Assembly (NCBI RefSeq): GCF_003710865.1
Contig: NZ_RHHO01000037.1
Coordinates: 1 to 64,000, forward strand
DNA from: Brevibacillus borstelensis
GTDB taxonomy: Bacteria; Bacillota; Bacilli; Brevibacillales; Brevibacillaceae
Reading direction: 5' to 3'
Length of the DNA stretch: 64,000 bases
Position numbers and translations under genes: made by a program. The stretch's first letter is position 1. The number at the start of each line of letters is the position of its first letter. Shown here in pieces: positions 17,473 through 26,223 of the stretch. The notes beneath the pieces were generated by a model. That model had not been told where the DNA came from. It saw only the letters and a list, made by a program, of their open reading frames with translations, and ran no database searches.

Positions 17473-17946
17473 ATGAAGGTCTTTATCGTCAGTTTGCGAA
17501 ACCTTATTTTGGGCGGCATTGTATTTCTGATCGTACTGGTTGCCGGCATTGTACTGTTGGTGAAGGACCCGCTTAATGTCTCTGATTCCTACAGGATGCA
17601 AGATCCCGGTATCCCTGCTTCTGCTATGCCCATAACCCAGCCTGCAGGTACAGAAAAACCATCGCTCAATCTGGATATCCAGGTAGAGGGGAACACAGCG
17701 GAAGTTTCGCTCCTGACGCAGAACTTCCAATTCGTGGATGATAAAGGGGAGCTGGAACCGCAGGCGGTTTTTGGCCAAGGCCACGCTCATCTCTATCTGA
17801 ACGGAGAAGCCAAGGGAATGATTTATCAGCCGGAATTTCTGCTGAAAAAACTCCCCAAAGGCACGCACGAGCTCCGGGTAGAGCTGAATTACAGCAATCA
17901 CTTGCCCTACAAGATCGAAGCAGTCAAAACATTCGAGGTCAAATAA
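17473..17946 (+). CDS. Membrane-anchored hypothetical protein
   Basis: A 157-aa protein of unknown function. Residues 8-31 form one N-terminal membrane helix (LRNLILGGIVFLIVLVAGIV), with the rest outside the cytoplasm. After a Pro/Thr-rich linker (about 38-62) comes a beta-rich domain with the repeated look of an immunoglobulin-like fold, including HAHLYLNGEAKG and LPKGTHELRVELNYSNH; the latter resembles domains of the DUF4399 kind, but I cannot confirm membership. GGGAGAG precedes the ATG. It has its own terminator, so is probably monocistronic. Confidence 0.8.
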   Translation: MKVFIVSLRNLILGGIVFLIVLVAGIVLLVKDPLNVSDSYRMQDPGIPASAMPITQPAGTEKPSLNLDIQVEGNTAEVSLLTQNFQFVDDKGELEPQAVFGQGHAHLYLNGEAKGMIYQPEFLLKKLPKGTHELRVELNYSNHLPYKIEAVKTFEVK

Positions 17947-17949
17947 GGG

Positions 17950-17980
17950 AGCGTTCCGCCAGGGGACGCTTTTCTTTTTG
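17950..17980 (+). terminator. Rho-independent terminator
   Basis: An 8-bp stem (AGCGTTCC with GGGACGCT, one G-U) is followed by TTTTCTTTTT, just after the stop of the membrane-anchored protein gene. Confidence 0.85.
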
Positions 17981-18066
17981 CGCCCGAGAAGGAATAAGCT
18001 GTGAGGAGAGCGAATCAAATGAAAAATAATGCGGAATAGTCAGAAAAAATGAATGGAGGGCTATGA

Positions 18067-19725
18067 ATGCTGCGTTCCATCACGATTGGCGACCTGTTGG
18101 ATGAGACGGCAGGACGGTTCCCGCAAAAGGATGCCGTCGTCTACCCAGAGAAGGGGCTCCGTTACTCCTACGCCCAGTTTCAGGAGATTTGCAATCAGGC
18201 TGCCAGAGGCTTTCTTTCACTCGGGATCAACAGAGGGGAGAATATTGCGATCTGGGCGACGAATGTCCCGGAGTGGGTAATCTCTCAATTTGCGACGGCG
18301 AAAATAGGCGGCGTCCTGGTGACGGTAAACACCAGCTATCGGGTGCACGAGCTGGAGTATCTCCTGCATCAATCAGAGGCCACCACCTTGCTTTTGATCG
18401 ATTCGTACCGAGATGCCAGCTATCTGGAAATGATCAAGGAAATATGTCCGGAGCTGGATCACTGCAAGCCAGGGGAGCTGCGGTCGGAACGCCTGCCCCA
18501 TCTGCGAAACGTCATTTATTTGGGCGAGGAGCGCCAGCCGGGCATGTTCCTGTGGAGCGATATTCTGAGTCTCGGAGCCGAAGCCTCCGACGAGGAAAGG
18601 ATAGCCCGCCAGCAGTCGCTTCATCCCGATGACGTGATCAATATGCAGTACACCTCGGGAACGACAGGTTTTCCGAAGGGCGTCATGCTGTCTCACGTCA
18701 ATATTGTCAATAATGCGATCAAGGTGGCGGAATGCCAGCGGCTGGATGAAACAGACCGTATCTGCATTCCCGTGCCTTTTTTCCACTGCTTCGGCTGCGT
18801 GATGGGAACGCTTGCGAGCGTAGCGACTGGAGCGACGATGGTTCCTGTCATCGCGTTTGATCCGGAAATCGTGCTGGATGTCGTAGAGCAGGAGCGGTGT
18901 ACGGCGTTGTACGGGGTTCCGACGATGTTTATCGCCGAACTGAATCATCCTTCTTTTCCCGGGCGCGACTTGAGCTCGCTTCGCACCGGCATCATGGCTG
19001 GCTCGCCATGTCCCATCGAGGTGATGAAAAATGTGGTAGAGAAAATGGGAATCCGCGAAATTACGATTGCCTATGGACAGACGGAATCTTCGCCAGTCAT
19101 TACACAGACGAGGCCGGATGATTCCATCGAGCGTCGCGTTACGACAGTCGGGCGGGCCCATGATGAAGTAGAGGTCAAAATCATCGACCCGGTCACCGGA
19201 GAAACTGTGCCGCCCGGTGTGCAGGGAGAGCTTTGCACGAGGGGCTATTTGGTGATGAAGGGGTATTACAACATGCCCGAGCATACCGCAAAAGCGATCG
19301 ACCACGAGGGCTGGCTGCATACGGGAGATTTGGCTACCGTGGATGAAGACGGATACTATCGGATCACGGGCCGGTTAAAGGATATGATTATCCGCGGAGG
19401 GGAAAACATCTACCCGCGGGAAATCGAGGAGTTCCTGTACACACATCCAAAGGTGCTGGATGTGCAGGTTGTCGGGGTCCCGGACGCCAAGTACGGAGAG
19501 CAGGTGTTGGCCTGCATCAAGGTGAAGCCGGGAGAAGAATTGACGGAGGAAGAGCTGCTCGCCTACTGCGAAGGGAAGATAGCCCGTTTCAAGGTGCCGC
19601 GCTATATCCAGTTTGTGTCGGAATACCCGATGACGGCGTCAGGCAAGATTCAGAAGTATAAGCTGCGTGAACAGGCGATTTCCGCATTCGGTCTGGAAAC
19701 GGAGGACGGGATCGAGACTGCCTGA
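18067..19725 (+). CDS. Acyl-CoA synthetase (AMP-binding), YngI-like
   Basis: Activates a carboxylic acid to its CoA thioester through an acyl-adenylate. At 552 aa it has the ANL-superfamily motifs: the phosphate loop [11 protein letters not shown] (about 196-206), the adenine-binding YGQTES, the hinge/ribose motif [36 protein letters not shown], and the catalytic lysine context [13 protein letters not shown] near the C-terminus. The closest named relative by memory is B. subtilis YngI (acetoacetate or medium-chain acid activation), but the acid is not determined by sequence. TGGAGGG precedes the ATG at 18067. It converges on leuD with a shared bidirectional terminator. Confidence 0.9.
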   Translation: MLRSITIGDLLDETAGRFPQKDAVVYPEKGLRYSYAQFQEICNQAARGFLSLGINRGENIAIWATNVPEWVISQFATAKIGGVLVTVNTSYRVHELEYLLHQSEATTLLLIDSYRDASYLEMIKEICPELDHCKPGELRSERLPHLRNVIYLGEERQPGMFLWSDILSLGAEASDEERIARQQSLHPDDVINMQYTSGTTGFPKGVMLSHVNIVNNAIKVAECQRLDETDRICIPVPFFHCFGCVMGTLASVATGATMVPVIAFDPEIVLDVVEQERCTALYGVPTMFIAELNHPSFPGRDLSSLRTGIMAGSPCPIEVMKNVVEKMGIREITIAYGQTESSPVITQTRPDDSIERRVTTVGRAHDEVEVKIIDPVTGETVPPGVQGELCTRGYLVMKGYYNMPEHTAKAIDHEGWLHTGDLATVDEDGYYRITGRLKDMIIRGGENIYPREIEEFLYTHPKVLDVQVVGVPDAKYGEQVLACIKVKPGEELTEEELLAYCEGKIARFKVPRYIQFVSEYPMTASGKIQKYKLREQAISAFGLETEDGIETA

Positions 19726-19782
19726 CGGGGAAGGGGAGCGGACTTTACTTTCTCGCAAGACTCTTCTATGATTGATGATGGT

Positions 19783-19832
19783 AAAAAAACAGCGAAGGCA
19801 AGGAGTATCCTTTGCCTTCGCACTGTTTTTTT
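19783..19832. terminator. Bidirectional terminator between acyl-CoA synthetase and leuD
   Basis: AAAAAAACAG precedes and CACTGTTTTTTT follows a 10-bp stem (GCGAAGGCAA with TTGCCTTCGC), so both strands carry a stem plus U-tract. Confidence 0.92.
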
Positions 19833-19838
19833 GCGCGA

Positions 19839-20429
19839 TTATGCGCGTTTTTTCGCTTCGTATGCAGCAATCTTGTCTTCGTACTGAAGCGTGATGCCGA
19901 TATCGTCAAGACCGTTCAGCAAGCAGTAACGGCGGTAGGAGTCCACCTCGAACGGATAGGACAGGCCGTCGCTATCCTTGACCACTTGCTCCTGCAGGTC
20001 GATTGTCAGTTCGTAGTTGTCCTTGCTTTGCGCACGGGAGAACAGCTCTTGCACTTGCTCTTCACTCAGTTTGATCGGCAAAATGCCGTTCTTGAAGCAG
20101 TTGTTGTAGAAAATATCAGCAAACGACGGCGCGATGACAACGCGGAAGCCGTAGTCGAGCAAAGCCCAGGGGGCATGTTCCCGGGAAGAGCCGCAGCCGA
20201 AGTTGTTCCGGGCCAAAAGCACGGTAGAGTTTGCGTATTTCGGTTGATTGAGCACAAAAGAATCAATAGGCTGGCCGTCAGCAGTAAAGCGCCATTCGTA
20301 GAAGAGGAATTGGCCAAAGCCAGTGCGTTCGATGCGCTTCAGAAATTGCTTCGGAATGATCGCGTCTGTATCCACGTTTACACGATCGAGCGGTGCTACC
20401 AGTCCTGTATGGATGACAAATGGGTTCAT
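19839..20429 (-). CDS. leuD: 3-isopropylmalate dehydratase small subunit
   Basis: With LeuC isomerises 2-isopropylmalate to 3-isopropylmalate in leucine synthesis. It is 196 aa. Landmarks are [19 protein letters not shown] near the N-terminus and [15 protein letters not shown], the swivelling-domain active-site loop. Its ATG overlaps the leuC stop by 4 nt (ATGA), so translation is coupled. The gene is read towards the bidirectional terminator. leuA and leuB are not nearby, so the leu genes are dispersed in this genome or lie elsewhere. Confidence 0.96.
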   Translation of the reverse strand: MNPFVIHTGLVAPLDRVNVDTDAIIPKQFLKRIERTGFGQFLFYEWRFTADGQPIDSFVLNQPKYANSTVLLARNNFGCGSSREHAPWALLDYGFRVVIAPSFADIFYNNCFKNGILPIKLSEEQVQELFSRAQSKDNYELTIDLQEQVVKDSDGLSYPFEVDSYRRYCLLNGLDDIGITLQYEDKIAAYEAKKRA

Positions 20430-21856
20430 TGGAATACCTCCTTGTTCACGCCTTCACGCTTCCATTCGCGTACGTCTACGAAGTGGCCGGCGATTGCCGC
20501 AGCGGCAGCCATTTCCGGACTGACCAGATGGGTACGGCCGCCGCGTCCCTGACGACCCTCGAAGTTGCGGTTGGAGGTGGAAGCGCAGCGCTCGCCTTCT
20601 TGCAAAATGTCCGGGTTCATCGCAAGACACATGGAGCAGCCGGATTCGCGCCATTCAAAGCCAGCTTCTTGAAAAATCAGGTGGAGTCCTTCTTGCTCGG
20701 CTGCCTGCTTGACGGCCTGGGAGCCGGGGACGACCATCGCGTGTACGTGGGAAGAGACTTTGCGGCCTTTTGCCACTTCAGCTGCACGGCGCAGGTCTTC
20801 AATACGGCCGTTCGTACAGGAACCGATAAAGACGCGGTCGATCTTGATCTCACTCATCGGAGTCCCAGGCGTCAGCCCCATGTAGGAGAGGGCGTCCTGA
20901 GCAGCCTTGCGCTGTGCTGCCGTCTCAAAAGAATCAGGATGCGGCACTGTGCTGGTGATGTCTGTACCCATTCCCGGGCTGGTTCCCCAAGTGACCTGCG
21001 GGGCGATTTGGCTCGCGTCGATTTCTACATAGTGGTCGTAAGTCGCTCCCGGATCTGTGCAGAGCTGTTTCCACTGTTCGACTGCAGCCAGGAAATCTTC
21101 TCCCTGCGGTACGTGGCGCTTGCCCTTCAGATAGGCAAAAGTGGTTTCGTCAGGAGCGATCAGACCAGCGCGGGCACCGGCCTCAATAGACATATTGCAT
21201 ACAGTCATGCGCTCTTCCATCGTCAGCTTGCGAATGGCATCGCCGGTGTATTCAATGACGTATCCGGTCGCGAAATCTGTTCCGTATTTTGCGATGATGG
21301 CCAAAATTAAGTCTTTTGCGCTTACTCCATACGGCAGATCGCCCACTACACGGACTTCAAGCGTTTTCGGTTTGGACTGCTGGAGGCATTGCGTGGCCAG
21401 CACGTGCTCTACTTCGCTGGTGCCAATCCCGAAAGCGAGTGCGCCAAACGCGCCGTGCGTGGAGGTATGGCTGTCGCCGCACACGATCGTTTTTCCCGGG
21501 TGTGTCAGGCCAAGCTCGGGACCGATGACGTGCACAATCCCTTGATCAGGGCTGTTCAGGTCGGCGAGCGTAATTCCGAATTCTTTGCAGTTTGCGGTCA
21601 GCGTCTCCATTTGCTGACGAGAGATCGGATCTTTGACATTGAAGCGGTCCGCTGTCGGGACGTTGTGGTCCATCGTAGCGAATGTCAGATCCGGGCGGCG
21701 GACTTTTCGTCCGGCGAGGCGGAGACCCTCGAAAGCTTGGGGCGAAGTCACTTCGTGTACGAGGTGCAGGTCGATATACAGAAGACTTGGTTTGCCGGCT
21801 TCCTCATGGATTACATGAGAGTCCCAGATTTTCTCAAACATAGTGCGAGGTTTCAT
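20426..21856 (-). CDS. leuC: 3-isopropylmalate dehydratase large subunit
   Basis: A 476-aa [4Fe-4S] hydro-lyase of the aconitase superfamily, partner of LeuD. The N-terminus has [12 protein letters not shown] and the conserved MDHNVPT; cluster ligands lie in GSCTNGR and [35 protein letters not shown] is intact. AAGGAGGATTACCC lies before the ATG at 21856. A promoter with an extended -10 is seen just upstream, within an intergenic region shared with a divergent LysR regulator. Confidence 0.97.
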   Translation of the reverse strand: MKPRTMFEKIWDSHVIHEEAGKPSLLYIDLHLVHEVTSPQAFEGLRLAGRKVRRPDLTFATMDHNVPTADRFNVKDPISRQQMETLTANCKEFGITLADLNSPDQGIVHVIGPELGLTHPGKTIVCGDSHTSTHGAFGALAFGIGTSEVEHVLATQCLQQSKPKTLEVRVVGDLPYGVSAKDLILAIIAKYGTDFATGYVIEYTGDAIRKLTMEERMTVCNMSIEAGARAGLIAPDETTFAYLKGKRHVPQGEDFLAAVEQWKQLCTDPGATYDHYVEIDASQIAPQVTWGTSPGMGTDITSTVPHPDSFETAAQRKAAQDALSYMGLTPGTPMSEIKIDRVFIGSCTNGRIEDLRRAAEVAKGRKVSSHVHAMVVPGSQAVKQAAEQEGLHLIFQEAGFEWRESGCSMCLAMNPDILQEGERCASTSNRNFEGRQGRGGRTHLVSPEMAAAAAIAGHFVDVREWKREGVNKEVFQ

Positions 21857-21892
21857 AAGGGTAATCCTCCTTCGTTCAAAACTCTTATCAAG

Positions 21893-21921
21893 GTTGTATC
21901 ATGGCAATAGAAATAGTTCAA
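21893..21921 (-). promoter_or_regulatory. leuCD promoter candidate
   Basis: Read on the minus strand: TTGAAC, 17 bp, TACAAC, with TG one base before the -10 (extended -10). It lies about 40-65 nt before the leuC start. Confidence 0.55.
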
Positions 21922-21970
21922 AGATATAATTATTATGAGATGGATAGTTTTTGCCTATTGGGAGGTCCTC

Positions 21971-22858
21971 ATGGAGTTACGACAGATTCGTTATGTGCTC
22001 GCAGTCGCGGAAGAACGGAGCTTTTCACGCGCTGCCAGCCGTTTGCATTTGGCACAGCCTTCGCTTAGCCAGCAAATCGCCAAATTGGAAAAAATACTGG
22101 GAGTTCCCCTGTTTCACCGCCTGCCTCAGCACGTAGAGCTGACCGATGCCGGACAGAGGTTTGTCCAGGTTGCCCAAACATTGGTCGACATGGCGGAGGG
22201 CCTGGAGAGGGAAATGCGCTCCTATGCTGTAGGAGAGAGCGGGAAGCTGCTGGTCGGCAGCCTGCCGATTACGGGGGCGTATGTCTTGCCGAGAGTCATT
22301 CCCGATTTTACCCGCCAGTTTCCCGGCGTAGAGCTTCAATTGATTGAAGAAACCTCCAGCCATCTCGAGCATTTGCTCGTACGGGGAAAGATAGATATCA
22401 GTCTGCTGACGATGCCGATCACTGATCCTACACTGGAGACGATACCGGCGATTCACGAAGAGATATTTCTCGCCGTCCCGCCGCAGCATCCGATCGCAGG
22501 GCAAAAGGAAGTGGATCTGGCAGAGCTTGCGGGACAGCCGTTTATCCTGCTGAAGGAAGGTCAAGGTTTTCGCACGATTTCGCTCAGGCTTTGCGAAGAG
22601 GCGGGATTCCGCCCGCGAATCGTCTTTGAAAGCACCAACATCCAGACGGTACAGTCGCTCGTAGCAGCGGGCATGGGACTTTCTTTTGCGCCACGGATGA
22701 TTTCGCTCGCTCCCGGAACGACCGAGCATCCTGTTTACGTGCGGTTGGCGAGAAGGCCGTTTCGCACGCTCGTCGTGGCATACCGCAAGGACCGGCCGTT
22801 GTCCCGACCGGCGGAAGCCTTTGTGAAATGCCTGGTTGAACAAAAAAACCATTTTTAA
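21971..22858 (+). CDS. LysR-type transcriptional regulator divergent from leuCD
   Basis: A 295-aa regulator. The N-terminal winged HTH (about 1-60) reads MELRQIRYVLAVAEERSFSRAASRLHLAQPSLSQQI in two parts, followed by the linker helix and a two-lobe periplasmic-binding-like effector domain (about 88-295). The frame is open from 21935, but GGAGGT at 21961-21966 and the family-typical MELRQIRYV start favour the ATG at 21971. Divergent placement beside leuCD is the usual LysR arrangement, so control of leuCD, with a leucine-pathway intermediate as effector, is an inference. A TATAAT lies at 21925-21930 for its own promoter, and the AT-rich ATAATTATTAT there is a possible LysR site. Confidence 0.92.
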   Translation: MELRQIRYVLAVAEERSFSRAASRLHLAQPSLSQQIAKLEKILGVPLFHRLPQHVELTDAGQRFVQVAQTLVDMAEGLEREMRSYAVGESGKLLVGSLPITGAYVLPRVIPDFTRQFPGVELQLIEETSSHLEHLLVRGKIDISLLTMPITDPTLETIPAIHEEIFLAVPPQHPIAGQKEVDLAELAGQPFILLKEGQGFRTISLRLCEEAGFRPRIVFESTNIQTVQSLVAAGMGLSFAPRMISLAPGTTEHPVYVRLARRPFRTLVVAYRKDRPLSRPAEAFVKCLVEQKNHF

Positions 22859-22944
22859 ACGACACTTCACGCTTCCAGAAAAAAGACAAACATGTTTAGC
22901 TGTGCTACACTATAGCCAGATAAAACCAGAGGAGGGCAAGTTCG

Positions 22945-23286
22945 ATGAAAGAAATCAAGACAGAAGCTGAATTTCAAGAACAAATTGCTCAGGAAAAACC
23001 GGTTGTCGTGAAATTTTATACGGATTGGTGCCCGGATTGCCATCGAATCGATCCGTTCATGCCTGCTGTCGAAGAGGCGTATAAGGACAAGCTGGATATG
23101 GTAGCAATCAATCGGGATACATTGCCAGAGCTGTCACAGCAGCTGGAGGTGTTTGGCATCCCGAGCTTTATCGCGTTCTCCAAAGGAAAAGAACTCGTCA
23201 GATTCGTAAGCAAGCTCGGCAAGAGCCGCGAAGAGATCGAGCATTTCCTCGATCGGGCGATTCAGGTGAGCGAGACGCTGGAATAA
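22945..23286 (+). CDS. Thioredoxin-like protein with WCPDC active site
   Basis: A 113-aa single-domain thioredoxin fold. The active site is W28-C29-P30-D31-C32 instead of WCGPC; the WCPDC form is known in thioredoxin-like proteins of the TlpA/YtpP and eukaryotic TXNDC17 kinds and usually shifts redox potential. The cis-proline loop is present (FGIPSFIAF). No signal peptide or membrane segment is seen, so it is cytoplasmic. GAGGAGGGC precedes the ATG. An extended -10 (TGCTACACT, 22903-22911) is a likely promoter. It resembles YtpP-like small thioredoxins of Bacillus; substrate is unknown. Confidence 0.88.
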   Translation: MKEIKTEAEFQEQIAQEKPVVVKFYTDWCPDCHRIDPFMPAVEEAYKDKLDMVAINRDTLPELSQQLEVFGIPSFIAFSKGKELVRFVSKLGKSREEIEHFLDRAIQVSETLE

Positions 23287-23323
23287 CCGAGACGAAGAGA
23301 TCGGCTGTGGGGGATAACCTCTG

Positions 23324-24250
23324 ATGATAGCAATGAAAAAACAAGGAGAATGGCTGATCGGGACGATCCCCGATGAAGTCGACGGACTTGGAATCGGCAG
23401 CTTGCTCCGGGAACACTGGAAGTGGCCGAAAAAGCAGGTTCATCTGCTTTTTCAGCATAAAGAGGTTTGGCTGGAAGGAAATCCGGCTGCCCAACACGTC
23501 AAGGTAGCGGCCGGGCAGGAAATCAAGGTCAGGGCCTGTGCGCCGGAACCTTTTGGTCTGGACCCCTCGCCAGAAAAGCTGCAGGTACTGTATGAAGACG
23601 ATCATCTGCTGATCGTAAACAAGCCGGCAGGGATGCTGTTGCACCCGACGGAGAAATTCCATAAAAAAACGTTGGATCATCTTGTCGCCGGCCATTTTGA
23701 ACGGACTGGCGTCGCGGCGCGTGTCCGCCATGTTCATCGGCTTGATCAGGAGACGTCAGGGGTTGTGATGTACGCCAAGCATGCACTCGCCTCTGCTCTA
23801 TTGGACGAACATCTGCGCGAGCGAAAAATCAAGCGGCACTACATTGCCTATGTTCACGGGAGGCTGTCAAAGGAAAGGGGCACGATCTCCGAGCCGATCG
23901 GGAAGGATCGCTTTTACTCCAACCGCAGGAGAGTGACCCCCACCGGGGATGCTGCAGTCACTCACTATCGGGTAACAGAGCGCTTCGAAACGGCGACAAA
24001 GCTGGAATGCGAGCTGGAGACGGGACGAACCCATCAGATACGGGTCCATCTCAGCTATGTGGGCTTTCCGTTGATCGGAGATACGCTCTATGGCGGAAAG
24101 GAAATGTTCGTGAAACGGCAGGCGCTGCATGCAGCAATTCTCAGGTTTTCCCATCCGTTCGGAATGGAGACGCTCGAAGTATCTGCAGCCCTGCCGCCCG
24201 ACCTGCAGCAGCTAGAGTCCAGGCTTCGTCATTCGCCAATGCAAGGGTAG
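23324..24250 (+). CDS. RluA-family pseudouridine synthase
   Basis: Converts uridine to pseudouridine in rRNA or tRNA. It is 308 aa with the catalytic motif HRLDQETSG (138-146), D141 being the nucleophile. Other family elements are NKPAGMLLHPTE, YIAYVHGR, ELETGRTHQIRVHLSYVGFPLIGDTLYGG. The N-terminal ~75 residues are S4-like (GSLLREHWKWPKKQV). B. subtilis has several such paralogues (RluD, YhcT, YjbO), and the target base cannot be assigned. The start is the ATG at 23324, ten bases after GGGGG; a second ATG at 23333 is possible. Confidence 0.9.
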   Translation: MIAMKKQGEWLIGTIPDEVDGLGIGSLLREHWKWPKKQVHLLFQHKEVWLEGNPAAQHVKVAAGQEIKVRACAPEPFGLDPSPEKLQVLYEDDHLLIVNKPAGMLLHPTEKFHKKTLDHLVAGHFERTGVAARVRHVHRLDQETSGVVMYAKHALASALLDEHLRERKIKRHYIAYVHGRLSKERGTISEPIGKDRFYSNRRRVTPTGDAAVTHYRVTERFETATKLECELETGRTHQIRVHLSYVGFPLIGDTLYGGKEMFVKRQALHAAILRFSHPFGMETLEVSAALPPDLQQLESRLRHSPMQG

Positions 24251-24291
24251 CTGAATAAACTGCCAGGGAAGGAAGCAGAAAGGGTGTTGAG

Positions 24292-25383
24292 ATGAAACGA
24301 CCCATTATTGGCATACTGACCTGGCGGGAGGGCAAGTCTTTTGCAGAACCGAGCTATTTTCGCAAAATGATTCGGGCAGGGGAGGAGCTCGGGTGTACCG
24401 TGTTTTTGTTCTCGCCCCCGGACGTATCGGCAAACGGAAAGCAAATTCGCGGATTCATCCCTGCGGCTCGCGGCTGGCAGGCGCGAATCTTTCCCCGACC
24501 GGATGCCGTGATCGACCGGTATCGCTACACGCCGAGAGACGCTTTCAAACGGTATGTGGCATTCCGCCGAACAAGCGACCTGTTGTATACAAACAATCGG
24601 CTCGCGAACAAGTGGAAGGTTCACGAGGTACTGGTGAAAGACAGCCGGATGCACCGGTGGCTGCCGGAAACGGTTCTGTACAATCGGCTTAACTTGCAGA
24701 AAATGTTGGCGCGCCACCCGTTGCTCTATGTGAAGCCGGCAAATGGAACGGGCGGACGCAATATCCTCAGTGTCGAAAAGACCTCGCAGGGCTACCATCT
24801 GCTGGGAAGGGATAAGCAGCGGGCCAAGGTGTCCATGGTGATCAAGCAGCTGGAGTCTGTCCAAGCCAGAGTGAAAAGCTGGGCAACCCGCGACAAGTAT
24901 ATCGTACAGCAAGGGCTTTATCTTAATCTGGTACCCGGCAGGGCTGTCGACATGAGGCTTCTGATCCAGAAAAACGGAGAGGGCTTGTGGAGCATTACAG
25001 GCGCGGGGATGCGGGTCGGCGGAGCGAAGAGCGCCACCTCCAATCTCCACGGCGGCGGCAGGGCGGTTCCCGTAAAGTCGTTCCTTGTAGCTACATTTGG
25101 CGAGCAAAAGACGAATGAAATTATACGAGATTGTGAGCAGCTAGCGTACCAGACAGTCGAGACGCTGGAAAATCACTTTGGGCGCATGATGGAGATGGGA
25201 TTGGACATCGGGATCGATGTCAAGGGACGCGCATGGTTGATTGAGGTAAATCCGAAGCCGGGAAGAGAAATCTTCCGCGAAATGGGCATGCTTGGCCAAT
25301 ACAAGGACGCAATCAAAAGACCGATCCAGTACGCCATGCATCTAGCAAAGACCCAGTCGGGAAAAAGAGCGGCAACCAACTGA
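24292..25383 (+). CDS. YheC/YheD family spore-associated ATP-grasp protein
   Basis: A 363-aa member of the YheC/YheD endospore coat-associated family. The N-terminal domain starts PIIGILTWREGKSFAEPSYF. An ATP-grasp fold covers about 115-345: LLYVKPANGTGGRNIL carries the nucleotide-binding lysine, and the C-terminal GIDVKGRAWLIEVNPKPGRE carries the metal-binding E and N. B. subtilis YheC and YheD are made in the mother cell and assemble around the forespore; their enzymatic activity is unknown. The ribosome binding site is GAAAGGGTG. A terminator follows directly. The gene adds to the spore-envelope flavour of the window. Confidence 0.88.
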   Translation: MKRPIIGILTWREGKSFAEPSYFRKMIRAGEELGCTVFLFSPPDVSANGKQIRGFIPAARGWQARIFPRPDAVIDRYRYTPRDAFKRYVAFRRTSDLLYTNNRLANKWKVHEVLVKDSRMHRWLPETVLYNRLNLQKMLARHPLLYVKPANGTGGRNILSVEKTSQGYHLLGRDKQRAKVSMVIKQLESVQARVKSWATRDKYIVQQGLYLNLVPGRAVDMRLLIQKNGEGLWSITGAGMRVGGAKSATSNLHGGGRAVPVKSFLVATFGEQKTNEIIRDCEQLAYQTVETLENHFGRMMEMGLDIGIDVKGRAWLIEVNPKPGREIFREMGMLGQYKDAIKRPIQYAMHLAKTQSGKRAATN

Positions 25384-25386
25384 CAA

Positions 25387-25413
25387 AGCGGCGCGATCAC
25401 AGCGCCGTTTTTC
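25387..25413 (+). terminator. Terminator after the yheC/D-like gene
   Basis: A 6-bp GC-only stem (CGGCGC with GCGCCG) and 7-nt loop are followed by TTTTT. Confidence 0.8.
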
Positions 25414-25421
25414 CATTGAAT

Positions 25422-25458
25422 AGCGTCCCTGGCTATGAGGAGCGTCCTTGGGTATGAG
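25422..25458. repeat. Two-copy 19-bp tandem repeat
   Basis: AGCGTCCCTGGCTATGAG (25422-25439) and AGCGTCCTTGGGTATGAG (25441-25458) differ at two positions and are spaced at 19 bp, close to two helical turns. It lies in the 289-nt gap between a terminator and the next gene. Function is unknown; a tandem operator is possible. Confidence 0.6.
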
Positions 25459-25672
25459 AGCATCGGCAAAAGGGAGAACGACTGTCCGGTGCTTGCTTCT
25501 GTTTCTCGCAAAAAATGGGGCGTGGAATCGTATTTTTGTAACAAACAGGCCTCTTATTCGTAATTGATAACAGAACGTGCAGCTTAGATTCGCTTTTGAC
25601 CAGCAAGCTTTCGAAAAGATGATTTAGCCGCGCTCCCTTTTGGACAGAATGGGAAAGAAGGAGTTGATCGAC

Positions 25673-26122
25673 ATGGAGCAGCTGATCCAATTGGCAACAG
25701 ATTACTGGCCGATCGCGGTAGGCGCTGTACTGGTTATTGTGATCCTGCAAATGATTGTGAAGAGTTTGTTTCGGATCGTCTCAGTCGTGGTCGCGATCGG
25801 TGTCATACTCGTACTCGTTTTTGAGTTTTCCCCCGAACAGGTAATCAATATGGGGCGGTCTGCCGTTCAGACGACGCAGGGCGCCTTGGAGAAGACCGTC
25901 GTTCCGTTGCTGGAGAAGGAGCTGAAGGATGCGGCGATCACGTTCCACGAGGACGGCAGCTATGTAATGAAGACAAAGAGCATCCAGATTACGGGGAAAA
26001 AGGGAGATTCGAAGGCGACGATCCAATACGGTGACAACAGCTGGGAAGCGGATGTCAGCATTCTGGGGGAATTGTTCCAGGACAAGCTGAACAAGGCGGA
26101 ATCCTCGCTAAAAACGATGTAG
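25673..26122 (+). CDS. Hypothetical membrane protein
   Basis: A 149-aa protein of unknown function. Two adjacent membrane helices occupy about residues 11-29 (WPIAVGAVLVIVILQMIV) and 33-51 (FRIVSVVVAIGVILVLVF). The C-terminal ~95 residues are soluble, with a short beta-rich end (SIQITGKKGDSKATIQYGD) and a final helix. An in-frame TTG occurs at 25640, but GAAGGAG at 25657-25663 favours the ATG at 25673. The gene is flanked by terminators and is probably monocistronic. Confidence 0.75.
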   Translation: MEQLIQLATDYWPIAVGAVLVIVILQMIVKSLFRIVSVVVAIGVILVLVFEFSPEQVINMGRSAVQTTQGALEKTVVPLLEKELKDAAITFHEDGSYVMKTKSIQITGKKGDSKATIQYGDNSWEADVSILGELFQDKLNKAESSLKTM

Positions 26123-26150
26123 AACAGATAGGACTGTTCTTGTGAGTAAC

Positions 26151-26210
26151 AAAACGGGGCTGGTTTGGACAGGGTCATAAGACCGTCCAGACAAGCCCTG
26201 TTTGTTTTTT
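26151..26210. terminator. Bidirectional terminator between membrane protein and amidase
   Basis: A long imperfect hairpin, CAAAACGGGGCTGGTTTGGAC pairing with GTCCAGACAAGCCCTGTTTG, is followed by TTTTTT on the plus strand and by a short U-run on the minus strand. Confidence 0.82.
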
Positions 26211-26223
26211 AGGCAGTTGCTGG

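Noticed and set aside
25422-25458. CRISPR-like repeats (also 35211-35248 and 52277-52296)
   Set aside because: Only two copies each, with no spacers of uniform size and no cas genes.
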